Shown here: positions 51,626 to 60,825 of the stretch, piece after piece
Layout of the letters: the number at the start of each line of letters is the position of its first letter
Numbering within the stretch: position 1 is the stretch's first letter
Source: an uncultured Porphyromonadaceae bacterium
GTDB taxonomy: Bacteria; Bacteroidota; Bacteroidia; Bacteroidales; Muribaculaceae
DNA length: 64,000 nucleotides
Assembly (NCBI GenBank): GCA_902495075.1
Contig: CABUVO010000012.1
Span: forward strand, 41,088 to 105,087
Direction of reading: 5' to 3'
Notes under the pieces: generated by a model
What the model was told of the DNA's origin: nothing
Databases searched by the model: none
Seen by the model: only the letters and a program-made list of their open reading frames with translations
Program-made: the position numbers and the translations under genes

Positions 51626-54361
51626 ATGAAGAGACTTTTTCTCTTAGGCATGGCAGTCTGCATGTCATGGATGCTTACGATAGCAGCCTATGGTGCGGAT
51701 GTTAATTGTCATGGTCGCGTGATCGATGATCAGGGGGAACCCCTCATCGGCGCATTAGTGACGGTGCCCGGAACCAGTATCGGTGCTTCCACTGATCTCG
51801 ACGGCACGTTCAGTTTGAAGGCTCCAGCTGGGAAGATGCTGAAAATCACTTATGTGGGTTATACAAGTGCTGAAATTCCGGCAAAAACAAACATCGGTGA
51901 TGTGGTGCTCAAACCTGAAACAAAGATGCTTCAGGACGTGGTGGTAACTCAGTCGAAAGCGCGCACGCGTGAGACACCTATCGCGATGTCTGAGATCACG
52001 GCTTCTCAAATCGAGGCAAAACTTGGAAACAAGGAATTTCCTGAAATTCTGAAAACCACTCCCGGTGTGTGGGCAACTCCCGAAGGTGGTGGTTATGGCG
52101 ATGCAAAAATCAACATGCGTGGATTCAAGGCTCCTAACGTTGCGGTTCTCGTGAACGGTATTCCGATGAACGACATGGAATGGGGTGGTATCTACTGGTC
52201 TAACTTCTCAGGTCTCGGAGGCGTGACAACGAGCATGCAGACACAGCGTGGTCTCGGTGCGGCTATCATCTCTTCTCCCTCAATCGGTGGCACAATCAAT
52301 ATCACAACAAAAGGTCTTGATGCCAAAAGAGGAGGATCAATCTGGTATGGAATGGGTAACAGTGGACTCAACGATGTCGGTTTTAACGTATCTACGGGTC
52401 TTATGAAAAACGGCTGGGCAATCAGCGTGCTCGGTAGCCGTAAATGGGGCGACGGATATATTCAGGGAACACAGTTCGAGGCGTGGAACTATTTTGTGAA
52501 CGTTTCAAAGAAGATTGGAGATAATCATCAGTTGTCGCTGACAGCATTCGGTTCTCCGCAGTGGCACAACCAGCGCAATATGGTATATGGCACGCTTTCA
52601 ATCGAGAACTGGCAGAATGCGAAAGAGTATATGAACGGTGAAAGCATGTATCGCTACAATCCGCAGTATGGTTTCGACAACGAAGGTCGCCAGCGCACTG
52701 CTTATCGCAACCAGTATCATAAACCAATCATCTCTCTTAATCATATCTGGCAGATCAACGAGCGTTCATCATTGTCATCTGCATTATATGTGTCTCTCAC
52801 TTCGGGCGGAGGATATTCCGGTCAGGGACGCACATCCGATTACCGCAATGATTGGAAGGGAGCTCAGGACGGACAAATATTAACCAAGTACCGTCGACCA
52901 GATGGCACCTTCGACTATGGCGCGATTCAGGATATGAATGCGGCTTCAACTACAGGTTCCAATATGGTTATGGCGCAGAGTGTCAACAGCCATGAGTGGT
53001 ATGGACTTGTATCTACCTATAAGAATGAGATCATCCCCAACAAGCTTAACCTCACCGGCGGTATAGATGTCAGGTATTATGTAGGTCATCATAAGACCGT
53101 GATCAATGATCTTTATTCAGGTCTTTATTATATGGACGATACAGATAGGAAGAGTGTTAAACCTGAGAACAACTACCTTGCAAAAGATCCAAACTGGAAA
53201 TATCAAAAATTAGGTATCGGAGATGTTGTCTATCGTAATTATGATGGATTCACGCATCAGGAAGGCATTTACGGTCAAGGCGAGTACAAGATGTTTGACG
53301 GAGCTGTTACTACTTTCCTTGCCGGCTCGCTTAATGTGACAAGCTACCGCAAGAAAGATATGTTCTATTATGACAAGGAACACGGAACCACCGACTGGCA
53401 TTCGTTCCTTGGCGGAACCGTGAAGGGTGGTGCCAACTGGAACATAGACCGTCACAACAACATATTTGTGAATGGCGGCTACATTTCGAAGGCTCCGTTC
53501 CTTTCATATGGAGTATTCCTTAAGCCGGAAACCACAAACGCGGTCAATCCAAACCCGAAGAATGAAAAAATCGGTTCGTTCGAACTCGGATACGGCTTTC
53601 ATTCGCCGGTGTTCTCGATGACTGTTAACGGATATTACACGAAATGGATGGACCGTTGCGACCGAGACACTCAGAAGAGCGGACAGTTCAGGGGTGGTGC
53701 ACTTGACGGACAATGGTACTCCATGAGTCTCGCGAATGTGTCGGCACAGCATATCGGAGTCGAATTAGATTTCACATATATACCTGTGCGATGGATGGAA
53801 ATCAACGGTATGTTCTCATGGGGCGACTGGAAATGGCTTAACAATCCGAAAGGATATTATTATAACGAGCAGGGGCAGCCGCTTGCCGATCTCACGACCG
53901 GTGCGATAGCTTCGAGCCCTAACGCTCCCGACCATGTATGGAGTATCTTGAACCAGAAGAATAGGAAGGTCTGCGGTTCTGCTCAGACTACTGGTGCCCT
54001 CTGCGTGACGTTCAAACCCTTCAAAGGGTTCCGTATCGGGGCTGACTGGACATTTAGCGCACGTAATTACTCAGACTACTATCTGAACGGGGAAAGCGCT
54101 CTCGTGCAGAACGGTGAAATCACGCTTGCAGATCCATGGAGAATCCCATGGGGCAACGAGTTCGACCTTTCTGCAAGCTATAGCTTCAAGATTGGCGGTC
54201 TTAGGGCGACCCTATATGGGAATGTCTACAACCTCTTCAACTATTTTTATGTGAAAGATGCGCAGACTCCTTATTCCGAGAATGGAACATGGAAGAATGC
54301 GACATACGCCGTATATTCATTCGGCAGAACGTTCTCACTGAAATTAAAAATTAATTTCTAA
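51626..54361 (+). CDS. TonB-dependent receptor
   Basis: 911 residues. Signal peptide about 1-23. A carboxypeptidase-regulatory-like domain (HGRVIDDQGEPLIGALVTVPG) at about 27-105, then a plug (LQDVVVTQSKARTRETPIAMS, GGGYGDAKINMRGFKAPNVAVLVNGIPMND) and a barrel ending in FGRTFSLKLKINF. It lacks an STN domain and the SusC-type signature; no susD follows but an unusual lipoprotein does. It probably imports a specific nutrient across the outer membrane. Substrate unknown; the long structured leader suggests regulation in cis. Confidence 0.93.
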   Translation: MKRLFLLGMAVCMSWMLTIAAYGADVNCHGRVIDDQGEPLIGALVTVPGTSIGASTDLDGTFSLKAPAGKMLKITYVGYTSAEIPAKTNIGDVVLKPETKMLQDVVVTQSKARTRETPIAMSEITASQIEAKLGNKEFPEILKTTPGVWATPEGGGYGDAKINMRGFKAPNVAVLVNGIPMNDMEWGGIYWSNFSGLGGVTTSMQTQRGLGAAIISSPSIGGTINITTKGLDAKRGGSIWYGMGNSGLNDVGFNVSTGLMKNGWAISVLGSRKWGDGYIQGTQFEAWNYFVNVSKKIGDNHQLSLTAFGSPQWHNQRNMVYGTLSIENWQNAKEYMNGESMYRYNPQYGFDNEGRQRTAYRNQYHKPIISLNHIWQINERSSLSSALYVSLTSGGGYSGQGRTSDYRNDWKGAQDGQILTKYRRPDGTFDYGAIQDMNAASTTGSNMVMAQSVNSHEWYGLVSTYKNEIIPNKLNLTGGIDVRYYVGHHKTVINDLYSGLYYMDDTDRKSVKPENNYLAKDPNWKYQKLGIGDVVYRNYDGFTHQEGIYGQGEYKMFDGAVTTFLAGSLNVTSYRKKDMFYYDKEHGTTDWHSFLGGTVKGGANWNIDRHNNIFVNGGYISKAPFLSYGVFLKPETTNAVNPNPKNEKIGSFELGYGFHSPVFSMTVNGYYTKWMDRCDRDTQKSGQFRGGALDGQWYSMSLANVSAQHIGVELDFTYIPVRWMEINGMFSWGDWKWLNNPKGYYYNEQGQPLADLTTGAIASSPNAPDHVWSILNQKNRKVCGSAQTTGALCVTFKPFKGFRIGADWTFSARNYSDYYLNGESALVQNGEITLADPWRIPWGNEFDLSASYSFKIGGLRATLYGNVYNLFNYFYVKDAQTPYSENGTWKNATYAVYSFGRTFSLKLKINF

Positions 54362-54373
54362 GCACTCACAGAA

Positions 54374-56413
54374 ATGAAAACATACATAAAGAATACACTT
54401 CTTGCAGGAGCTGTGACGCTTGGCATGGCATCCTGCAGCGAGAACAGCTGGAATGACCATCTCGATGGTTTTCAGGCAGGTCCGGATTTCTCCAATGTGC
54501 AGACTTTGGACTATACTCTTGAGGCTTCAGATTATGAGCTTATCGCCAGCAACTCTGCCAACAAGGCATTGGCACAGGCGGCAGGAACATCTGATGAGCT
54601 CAAGGCTGTCGGCACTCTCGGTTATCTTAACGGACAGATCACTCCGTCGGAATATATCCCCAACCTCCTTCAGGATCAGGGATTCAAATATTTCACGCTT
54701 TCCGAGGGTTCTGCAATAAATGTCACATACCGTATTGCGAAAGATCTTCCACAGGAGATGGTGCTGCTTAATGCAGCGAGTCAATATACCGTTTCAGAGG
54801 CTGATTACAAGACCGCATACAATGCAGGCAAAAATTTCGCCGAGACATTCTGCCCGGATGTCCCTGCTGAAACAAACCTGCCCAAGATTCTGGCTAATGC
54901 ATTTCCCGATGCAACGGAGAATGCTTATGCATATGTGAATTATAAGAATGCTTCCATCAATCCGGTGTTTGGAGAGGAAGACACAACTCCGGCTCCAGTA
55001 GCTAAACCGGATCCTAATTTCAAGGAGACTGAACTTGTTGCTACTGCCAAGAAAGGTGACAACATTGAGGTGTGCGGTATCGTGACTGCACTCTGTGCAC
55101 GCGGATTTATCTTGACGGACAAATCCGGTTCAATCCTTGTTTACTGGAACAGCGGTTTCGATAGCACTGCTTATAAATTAGGTGATCAGGTGGCAGTAGA
55201 GGGTGAAGTCGGTGTCTATAACCTCGGACTGCAGTTTGATGGAACAAAAGCTTCTGTAGATGTATATGGCAATGTCGGAGAGGTAAAGTATCCCGCTCCT
55301 GAGAAATATACCGGCAAGATGATGGATGAAGCCATCAAGGCAACAGAAGATTTCACAGCCCAGTATATGCAGGTTACGGCAACTGTAACCATCAGTGGAA
55401 ATTATGTGAACTTTTCAGCTGAAGGAGCAACCACAGCAGGAGGTAGTGTATATCAGATACCTGCCGATATGAAGGCAAAACTCCAGAGTGGCAAGGAATA
55501 TCTTCTAAGAGGATATTTTTTAAGCGTATCTAAGTCAGGTGGCGCTCCGAAATATTTCAATGTGCTTCTTACGGAAGCTCGTCTCACATCACCGGTGCCT
55601 ACTACAGATGTCAGCGCAATGTACACATTCAACGGAACAAACTGGTCGAAAGCCGGCGATGATATCGTTGTGGTTCAGCCTGAGGATTACAAGGCAATGG
55701 GATCAAACTATGGCAACCTTGAGGGTGAGCAGCCTCAGCAGTATCTTCCCAAGTTCCTTGCTCAGAAATATCCTTACGGGGCAGAGAACGAGAAATATGT
55801 GGTTTATAAGTATTACTCCAATAAGGAAACCGTGCTTCGTTGCGAACAGTATGCCTATGAGGATGGCACTTGGAAGAATACGATCAGTGATGGCGGTGTT
55901 GTGACAGAGACCAATCAGTTTGTGTATAAATCTACGGGTTGGAAGATGGATCCCTCCATCACGCTTGTTCTTCCGGTAGGTAAGAACCAGGCTACAAGTA
56001 TGTGGTTCTATCAGGCAGTGGTAGATTGGGTTAGTGCAAATATTCCGGATGCTTCATCATGGGTTGACAGCTTCGGCACAGCAGAATATTATTCCGGATG
56101 CTCGGCATATCAGGGCAATGTCAACATCAACTCATCGTATGCAACGCTTGTCGGTTATTATCCCGGAGTTGAAGCAAACGAGATGATTGCACTGATGAAG
56201 AAACGTTTCGAAACGGAGACTGGTCCCGGAGCGCTTTCAGTGCTCTATCCCAATATGGCTCCGATTGAAGGTACCGAACCGACAGTTTCGGTTACATTCA
56301 CCGCTTGGGTAACAGGAGGTGCTAAAGTTGAATACACTATAATCTGGAAATGTGTAGCCAAAGGCAAATTCGAGTTTGTATCCTGCACATGGAATGATAC
56401 ACCTCAGGAATAA
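54374..56413 (+). CDS. OB-fold-containing surface lipoprotein, partner of the TonB receptor
   Basis: 679 residues; lipobox TLGMASC with Cys22. A central OB-fold-like domain at about 210-365 (KKGDNIEVCGIVTALCARGFILTDKSGSILVYW, then VAVEGEVGVYNLGLQF) is flanked by what look like three related modules: around 45-118 (YTLEASDYELIASN, YIPNLLQDQGFKYFT), 138-200 (YTVSEADYKTAYNA, LPKILANAFPDATENAYAYVNY) and 425-490 (VVQPEDYKAMGSN, YLPKFLAQKYPYGAENEKYVVYKYY). The family is not recognised by name. By position (12 bp after the receptor) it could act as the substrate-capturing lid. A strong terminator follows. Confidence 0.75.
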   Translation: MKTYIKNTLLAGAVTLGMASCSENSWNDHLDGFQAGPDFSNVQTLDYTLEASDYELIASNSANKALAQAAGTSDELKAVGTLGYLNGQITPSEYIPNLLQDQGFKYFTLSEGSAINVTYRIAKDLPQEMVLLNAASQYTVSEADYKTAYNAGKNFAETFCPDVPAETNLPKILANAFPDATENAYAYVNYKNASINPVFGEEDTTPAPVAKPDPNFKETELVATAKKGDNIEVCGIVTALCARGFILTDKSGSILVYWNSGFDSTAYKLGDQVAVEGEVGVYNLGLQFDGTKASVDVYGNVGEVKYPAPEKYTGKMMDEAIKATEDFTAQYMQVTATVTISGNYVNFSAEGATTAGGSVYQIPADMKAKLQSGKEYLLRGYFLSVSKSGGAPKYFNVLLTEARLTSPVPTTDVSAMYTFNGTNWSKAGDDIVVVQPEDYKAMGSNYGNLEGEQPQQYLPKFLAQKYPYGAENEKYVVYKYYSNKETVLRCEQYAYEDGTWKNTISDGGVVTETNQFVYKSTGWKMDPSITLVLPVGKNQATSMWFYQAVVDWVSANIPDASSWVDSFGTAEYYSGCSAYQGNVNINSSYATLVGYYPGVEANEMIALMKKRFETETGPGALSVLYPNMAPIEGTEPTVSVTFTAWVTGGAKVEYTIIWKCVAKGKFEFVSCTWNDTPQE

Positions 56414-56444
56414 TGAATCGCTTGCGATTCATCTGACTCCCACT

Positions 56445-56476
56445 GATAGCCCGGCAATGCGCCGGGCTATCTTTTT
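56445..56476 (+). terminator. Intrinsic terminator
   Basis: GATAGCCCGGC (56445-56455) pairs perfectly with GCCGGGCTATC (56461-56471), loop AATGC, then a T-run. A smaller GAATCG/CGATTC stem lies at 56415-56430. Confidence 0.95.
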
Positions 56477-56498
56477 ATTTATAGAAAATCAGGAAATT

Positions 56499-56530
56499 AT
56501 TGTGAAATCAGAAGAAATTTTCTAATTTTG
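56499..56530 (+). promoter_or_regulatory. Promoter of the protease/cohesin operon
   Basis: ATTG (56499-56502), 20 bp, TAATTTTG (56523-56530). The -7 box is a full match, the -33 box 3 of 4. Confidence 0.6.
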
Positions 56531-56535
56531 CAGAT

Positions 56536-56910
56536 GCCGACCGTCTGCGGAGCCCCGGTCGTGGGTTCAGGGGCGGGAGGTGATTTTTTATTGGAAGGCG
56601 TTTATCAACGCTAAGTTCTTGATACTTAGAATCTCGCAAATTCAATGAATCAGCAGGAACTCAGCAGCGGTAGATGCTCATGGATGTGTAATATATCTTT
56701 GGCTTTCGATTCCGTTTGTCTTAACAGGCGAATCGGAGGTCGATATACACATATCGGCGTGGGCTCTGCGTTGCTTATCTACTGATTCGGGCAATGCGAG
56801 AGCCTTAAGTGTCGGATAAGCAGCGATATCAGACACCCACGTCTTTCGTTTTATTAGCTATTCCTAACAGAGGCTTGCCGGGTGTCCAGGTCCATAACTA
56901 ACCGGCTACA
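56536..56910 (+). ncRNA. Structured 5' leader (about 375 nt) of the protease operon, candidate cis-regulatory RNA
   Basis: The stretch has no ORF of note but many complementary segments: GCGTT/AACGC, CTAAG/CTTAG, CGATAT/ATATCG, GATTC/GAATC, CGTGGG (56758-56763)/CCCACG (56836-56841), GTGTC/GACAC. Two strong stems exclude each other: GGCTCT...TTGC (56762-56774) with GCAA...AGAGCC (56791-56804), or CGTTGCTTATC (56769-56779) with GATAAGCAGCG (56815-56825). GCCGG (56877-56881) pairs with CCGGC (56902-56906) just before the ATG. It could be a riboswitch-like leader or a separate ncRNA. RNase P and tmRNA hallmarks were not found. Confidence 0.45.
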
Positions 56911-59900
56911 ATGAAATACTCAGTGCCACTATTATTAGGAGCCATCTGTGCATTCACTGCCTATGCAGACTCTGACTTTGATGTCAACAGGGTAGATGCT
57001 CGCGCTTCCCGTTTCGACTATCGCCAGAACCAGGTCATAGTCAAGTTCAAGGATTCAAGTGCAACTCAGATCCGTGCTGTCAAATCTTCAAAATTCAAGA
57101 CATCCAAGGTAAAAGCTGTTGATGATCTCTTCGCTTCAATCGGTGTGGAAGAGGTTGAGGAACTTATGCCTCTTACCGGTAACAAGAAACATCCGCGCCT
57201 TGCAAAAAGCTTCAACGGCAAGACCGTTTCCGCACCGGATATGCAGAAAGTCTACCTTCTCAAACTCAAGGATAATTCGGGCAAAAATGAGTTAAACACT
57301 ATTCATGAGGCGGTTGCAAAATTGAAAAACCTCGCGGATGTGGAGTTTGCCGAGCCGAACTATATCATGCACGCTCTTGCCGATGAATCAACACCTAATG
57401 ATTCATACTACTCAACGCAATGGGGACTGAAAGAGATAAATGTCTCTCCGCTCTGGAGTCAACCCACGGTTGGCGATAAGAAACCGATTATCGCGATTCT
57501 TGACACCGGTGTGGATATTCTTCATCCCGATTTGGAGGCAAATATCTGGACAAACGAAAAAGAGAATAGCGGAGTTAAGGGTTATGACGATGACGGTAAT
57601 GGTTTCAGTGATGACCTTCATGGTTGGGATTTCGTAAACCAGACCGGACTGATTGCTGACTATAACGGACATGGAACGCATTGCGCCGGTATTGCCGCCG
57701 CAACAGGAAATAATGGTATCGGTATTGTCGGAGCGAATCCGGATGCTCGCATCATGCCGGTAACTGTAATGCAGAGTAACGGACAGGGTGACATTGCCAC
57801 GATCATCAAAGGTATTGACTATGCAACAGCAAACGGAGCGGATGTTATCAGCATGAGTCTCGGTACATATTCTGAATCAGCGGCTTTGGAGCAGGCTCTT
57901 TCCCGAGCATATCAAAGCTGTATTTTGGTGGCAGCAGCAGGTAATGACGGTTACTGCTTAAACCATCGTCACCCGGAGAGAGGTCAATTTGCTCCTATGC
58001 CGATGTTCCCGGCAGCCTATACATTCGTTATTGGCGTGCAGGCATCTTCACAGTCCGGACTTGCAGGTTTTTCTAATTATGATGATGATGGTGCAACATT
58101 CTCAGCATATTCAGAAGAGAGACTTTATAATTATGAAATCACAGCACCGGGAGCTGCTATTATGTCGACATATCCGAATGGTCAGTATAAGGAATTGAAC
58201 GGTACTTCGATGGCAACGCCTTTGGTAGCCGGAGCTATTTCGCGGTTGATAATGTCTAAAGAGGTTACCAATAAAGAAGAGCTTTTGGGTGACCTGATCA
58301 ATAGTAAAACAGCAAATGGTAATCTTGATATCTATGCAGCTTGGGGGAAGAGTGACCTCGACCGCGTTCCTGAATTGCAGATGATTGGTTTTGAGATGGC
58401 AGATGCTGACGGTGACGGCAGAGCCGATGCCGGCGAGACAGTAGAAATCTATCCTGTTCTACGCAATAGCTGGGGAACAGCCTCCAATATTAAATTGGAA
58501 CTCTCTGTTGCAGAATTGGCAAATAATTTCTGCGAGATTTTGACTCCGAATGCTGAATTCGGTAATACTCTTAGCAGCTATGGAAAAGCACAGAGTGCAA
58601 ATCCTTTGAAAATAAAATTCAACGATGATGTGGCTGATGGTCGTATCTGTAAATTCCTTATCCGAGCTACCTGCGACAATGCTGAGTCTGTTGAGCATGA
58701 ATTTGAACTTAATGTAGAAAATGGTGTGGAGATCGGAGGGATTCTGAAAGAGGATATGACTCTTCATGCAGGTGTTCACTATATTGTTACCAAGTTATTT
58801 GCAGTACCAGAGGGCAGAACGTTGACGATTGAACCTGGAACAGTAATTAAATTTAAGAATGGAACAGGATTTAATGGATATGGTACGATAATTGCGAATG
58901 GGGAACCGGGCAGAATGATTATTTTTAGAGGCGATTCAGGAGATGGAAACATTGAAGCGTTTTCTATATCTGAAAAAAGTAAAATAAGCTATTGCATATT
59001 TGAAAATTTTAATTTTAATGATGATGGAGGCAGTGGATCTTGGGGACTGTCTGTAGGCGATTCTGCATCAGATTGTGTATATCGTAATTGCTATTCTGCA
59101 TATGTTATGTCTAGAGCACGTATGAAGAGAAGTAATTATTATGATTTGATAGGAAGAGTGGGACTTAATTCAGGAACGCTTACTTCTTCCAATATTGTAT
59201 CAAATGAGTCTGGAATGAATGGTTGGGATCCTGCCTATTTTATAAAGGGTCAATTTATAAAGAGTTGTAATGTATTCTCAAACTTGTTGTCTTCTAAACG
59301 TGTTCAGGCTCTAGTATCATTTGCATATTATACAAGCACGGTTGAAATATTTACTTCCGACTTTCCGAATTATATGGGATCTTCCAATGAAAAGAAAGTT
59401 CGTTCGCAGGTTGTGGATATAAATTATCCCAATAGCGGAAGTTTTGGCGAATACGATCTCTCGAATATGTTAACGCGTCCGAGTGCTGAGGCTCACGGTA
59501 TTGTTTGGAAAGTGGTTGTTGATGGATATGATGCGCAGGATGAATTCGATCTGTTGCCTCCGTTAGGTGTAGGGAAACATAAGTTTGAAGTTTATTTCAA
59601 TCGCCCGATGAATAAGGAGAAGACTCCTATGATTGCTATGGGTGTGCGTCCTCCCTATACACAGAATGCTATCGCTGAGGATGGTGCATGGAATGAAGCC
59701 GGCGATGTTTACACCGCTTATCTGACTATCAGCGGAAAACTTGCCATCGATGGTTTAAACCGTATTTATGTTGCGCAGGCTGAGGATGACGAATTCTTCG
59801 AGATACCGGTGGAAAATACCCGTTTCAATGTCAACGTGCAGGCTGCTGGTTCCATGTCGGAAGGTTTCACTGCCGAAGCCGGCTTGGGTCGCGTGTCGCT

Positions 59901-60825
59901 GCAATGGGATAATTCGGAGAAGAATTTCGATGATATGTTGGGTGTGAACCTTTACCGCTACAGCATCGGTGAAAACAATATGCCGACAGATACCATTTGC
60001 CTTAATCGTCAGTTGCTCGAACCGCAAGAAACTACTTACACTGATTATGATGTGACTCCGGGCACAACTTATTGCTATTACTACAAAGTGATGCGTACTT
60101 CGCTGACTGAGCTCGACCCCTCCAAGACTGTTGCCGCCACACCTCTGACTTCCGTGAAAGGTGATGCGAACGCAAGCGGGGATGCTGATGTGGCAGACGT
60201 GCTCTGCACTGTGAACTATGCTTCCGGCATGAATCCTAAACCATTTATCTTCGATGCTGCCGATGTCAATGCCGACAAGGAGATCGATATCCTTGACGTT
60301 GTAGGAATCGTGAACATCATCCTGCAAGTTCCGGATGCTGCCGGCACTCAGACCGTAAACGAAGCTGTCCTTTCGGTTGAAGATGGAGTGCTCTGGATTG
60401 ATTCTTCAGTAGAGCTTGCCGGTATTCAGATTGATCTCGCTTCCGAGAATGGCAACAGCGTGAAGGCTCTCGAATCGCTCAACGGTTTTGAGACAAGCGG
60501 TTCTTGGCTCGGTGACACATACCGCTTCCTTGCCTACAATCTCAACGGTAAGACAATCCCCGCCGGTAAACATGCTATCCTCAATATCAACGGAGGTACT
60601 GTTTCAGATGCTCGTCTGAGCGACCGTATGGGTAACAATGTCAATGTAACCTATGGTGGCGTATCAGGAATTGATCTCGTGGATAAGGATGCTGAAATGC
60701 TCAAGGGAGCGAAAGCCGGTGTTTACAACACAATGGGTGTGAAAGTAGGCGAGACTTCAGCCGATCTTGAGAACCTTGCTCCCGGCATCTATATCGTGAA
60801 CGGTTGGAAAGTTGTGAAGAAATGA
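56911..60825 (+). CDS. Large secreted subtilase with dockerin-like, cohesin-like and T9SS tail domains
   Basis: 1304 residues; signal peptide about 1-19. A propeptide (about 35-150) precedes the S8 domain with the full triad: ILDTGVD (Asp198), NGHGTHCAG (His254) and NGTSMATP (Ser433). A beta-sandwich follows, then a beta-helix-like region (about 610-860), then a fibronectin-like domain. A dockerin-like pair lies at about 1084-1143: GDANASGDADVADVLCTVNY and DVNADKEIDILDVVGIVNIIL, with Asp/Asn ligands at the usual places. A cohesin-like beta domain (SSVELAGIQIDLASENG, AYNLNGKTIPAGKHAILNI) and a short sorting tail (GVYNTMGVKVGE, PGIYIVNGWKVVKK) end the protein. It is coupled to the next gene by ATGA overlap. 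Confidence 0.9.
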   Translation: MKYSVPLLLGAICAFTAYADSDFDVNRVDARASRFDYRQNQVIVKFKDSSATQIRAVKSSKFKTSKVKAVDDLFASIGVEEVEELMPLTGNKKHPRLAKSFNGKTVSAPDMQKVYLLKLKDNSGKNELNTIHEAVAKLKNLADVEFAEPNYIMHALADESTPNDSYYSTQWGLKEINVSPLWSQPTVGDKKPIIAILDTGVDILHPDLEANIWTNEKENSGVKGYDDDGNGFSDDLHGWDFVNQTGLIADYNGHGTHCAGIAAATGNNGIGIVGANPDARIMPVTVMQSNGQGDIATIIKGIDYATANGADVISMSLGTYSESAALEQALSRAYQSCILVAAAGNDGYCLNHRHPERGQFAPMPMFPAAYTFVIGVQASSQSGLAGFSNYDDDGATFSAYSEERLYNYEITAPGAAIMSTYPNGQYKELNGTSMATPLVAGAISRLIMSKEVTNKEELLGDLINSKTANGNLDIYAAWGKSDLDRVPELQMIGFEMADADGDGRADAGETVEIYPVLRNSWGTASNIKLELSVAELANNFCEILTPNAEFGNTLSSYGKAQSANPLKIKFNDDVADGRICKFLIRATCDNAESVEHEFELNVENGVEIGGILKEDMTLHAGVHYIVTKLFAVPEGRTLTIEPGTVIKFKNGTGFNGYGTIIANGEPGRMIIFRGDSGDGNIEAFSISEKSKISYCIFENFNFNDDGGSGSWGLSVGDSASDCVYRNCYSAYVMSRARMKRSNYYDLIGRVGLNSGTLTSSNIVSNESGMNGWDPAYFIKGQFIKSCNVFSNLLSSKRVQALVSFAYYTSTVEIFTSDFPNYMGSSNEKKVRSQVVDINYPNSGSFGEYDLSNMLTRPSAEAHGIVWKVVVDGYDAQDEFDLLPPLGVGKHKFEVYFNRPMNKEKTPMIAMGVRPPYTQNAIAEDGAWNEAGDVYTAYLTISGKLAIDGLNRIYVAQAEDDEFFEIPVENTRFNVNVQAAGSMSEGFTAEAGLGRVSLQWDNSEKNFDDMLGVNLYRYSIGENNMPTDTICLNRQLLEPQETTYTDYDVTPGTTYCYYYKVMRTSLTELDPSKTVAATPLTSVKGDANASGDADVADVLCTVNYASGMNPKPFIFDAADVNADKEIDILDVVGIVNIILQVPDAAGTQTVNEAVLSVEDGVLWIDSSVELAGIQIDLASENGNSVKALESLNGFETSGSWLGDTYRFLAYNLNGKTIPAGKHAILNINGGTVSDARLSDRMGNNVNVTYGGVSGIDLVDKDAEMLKGAKAGVYNTMGVKVGETSADLENLAPGIYIVNGWKVVKK

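Noticed and set aside
56536..56910. RNase P RNA or tmRNA in the protease leader
   Set aside because: The GAGGAAAGTCC core of RNase P and the tRNA-like ends and tag frame of tmRNA are absent.
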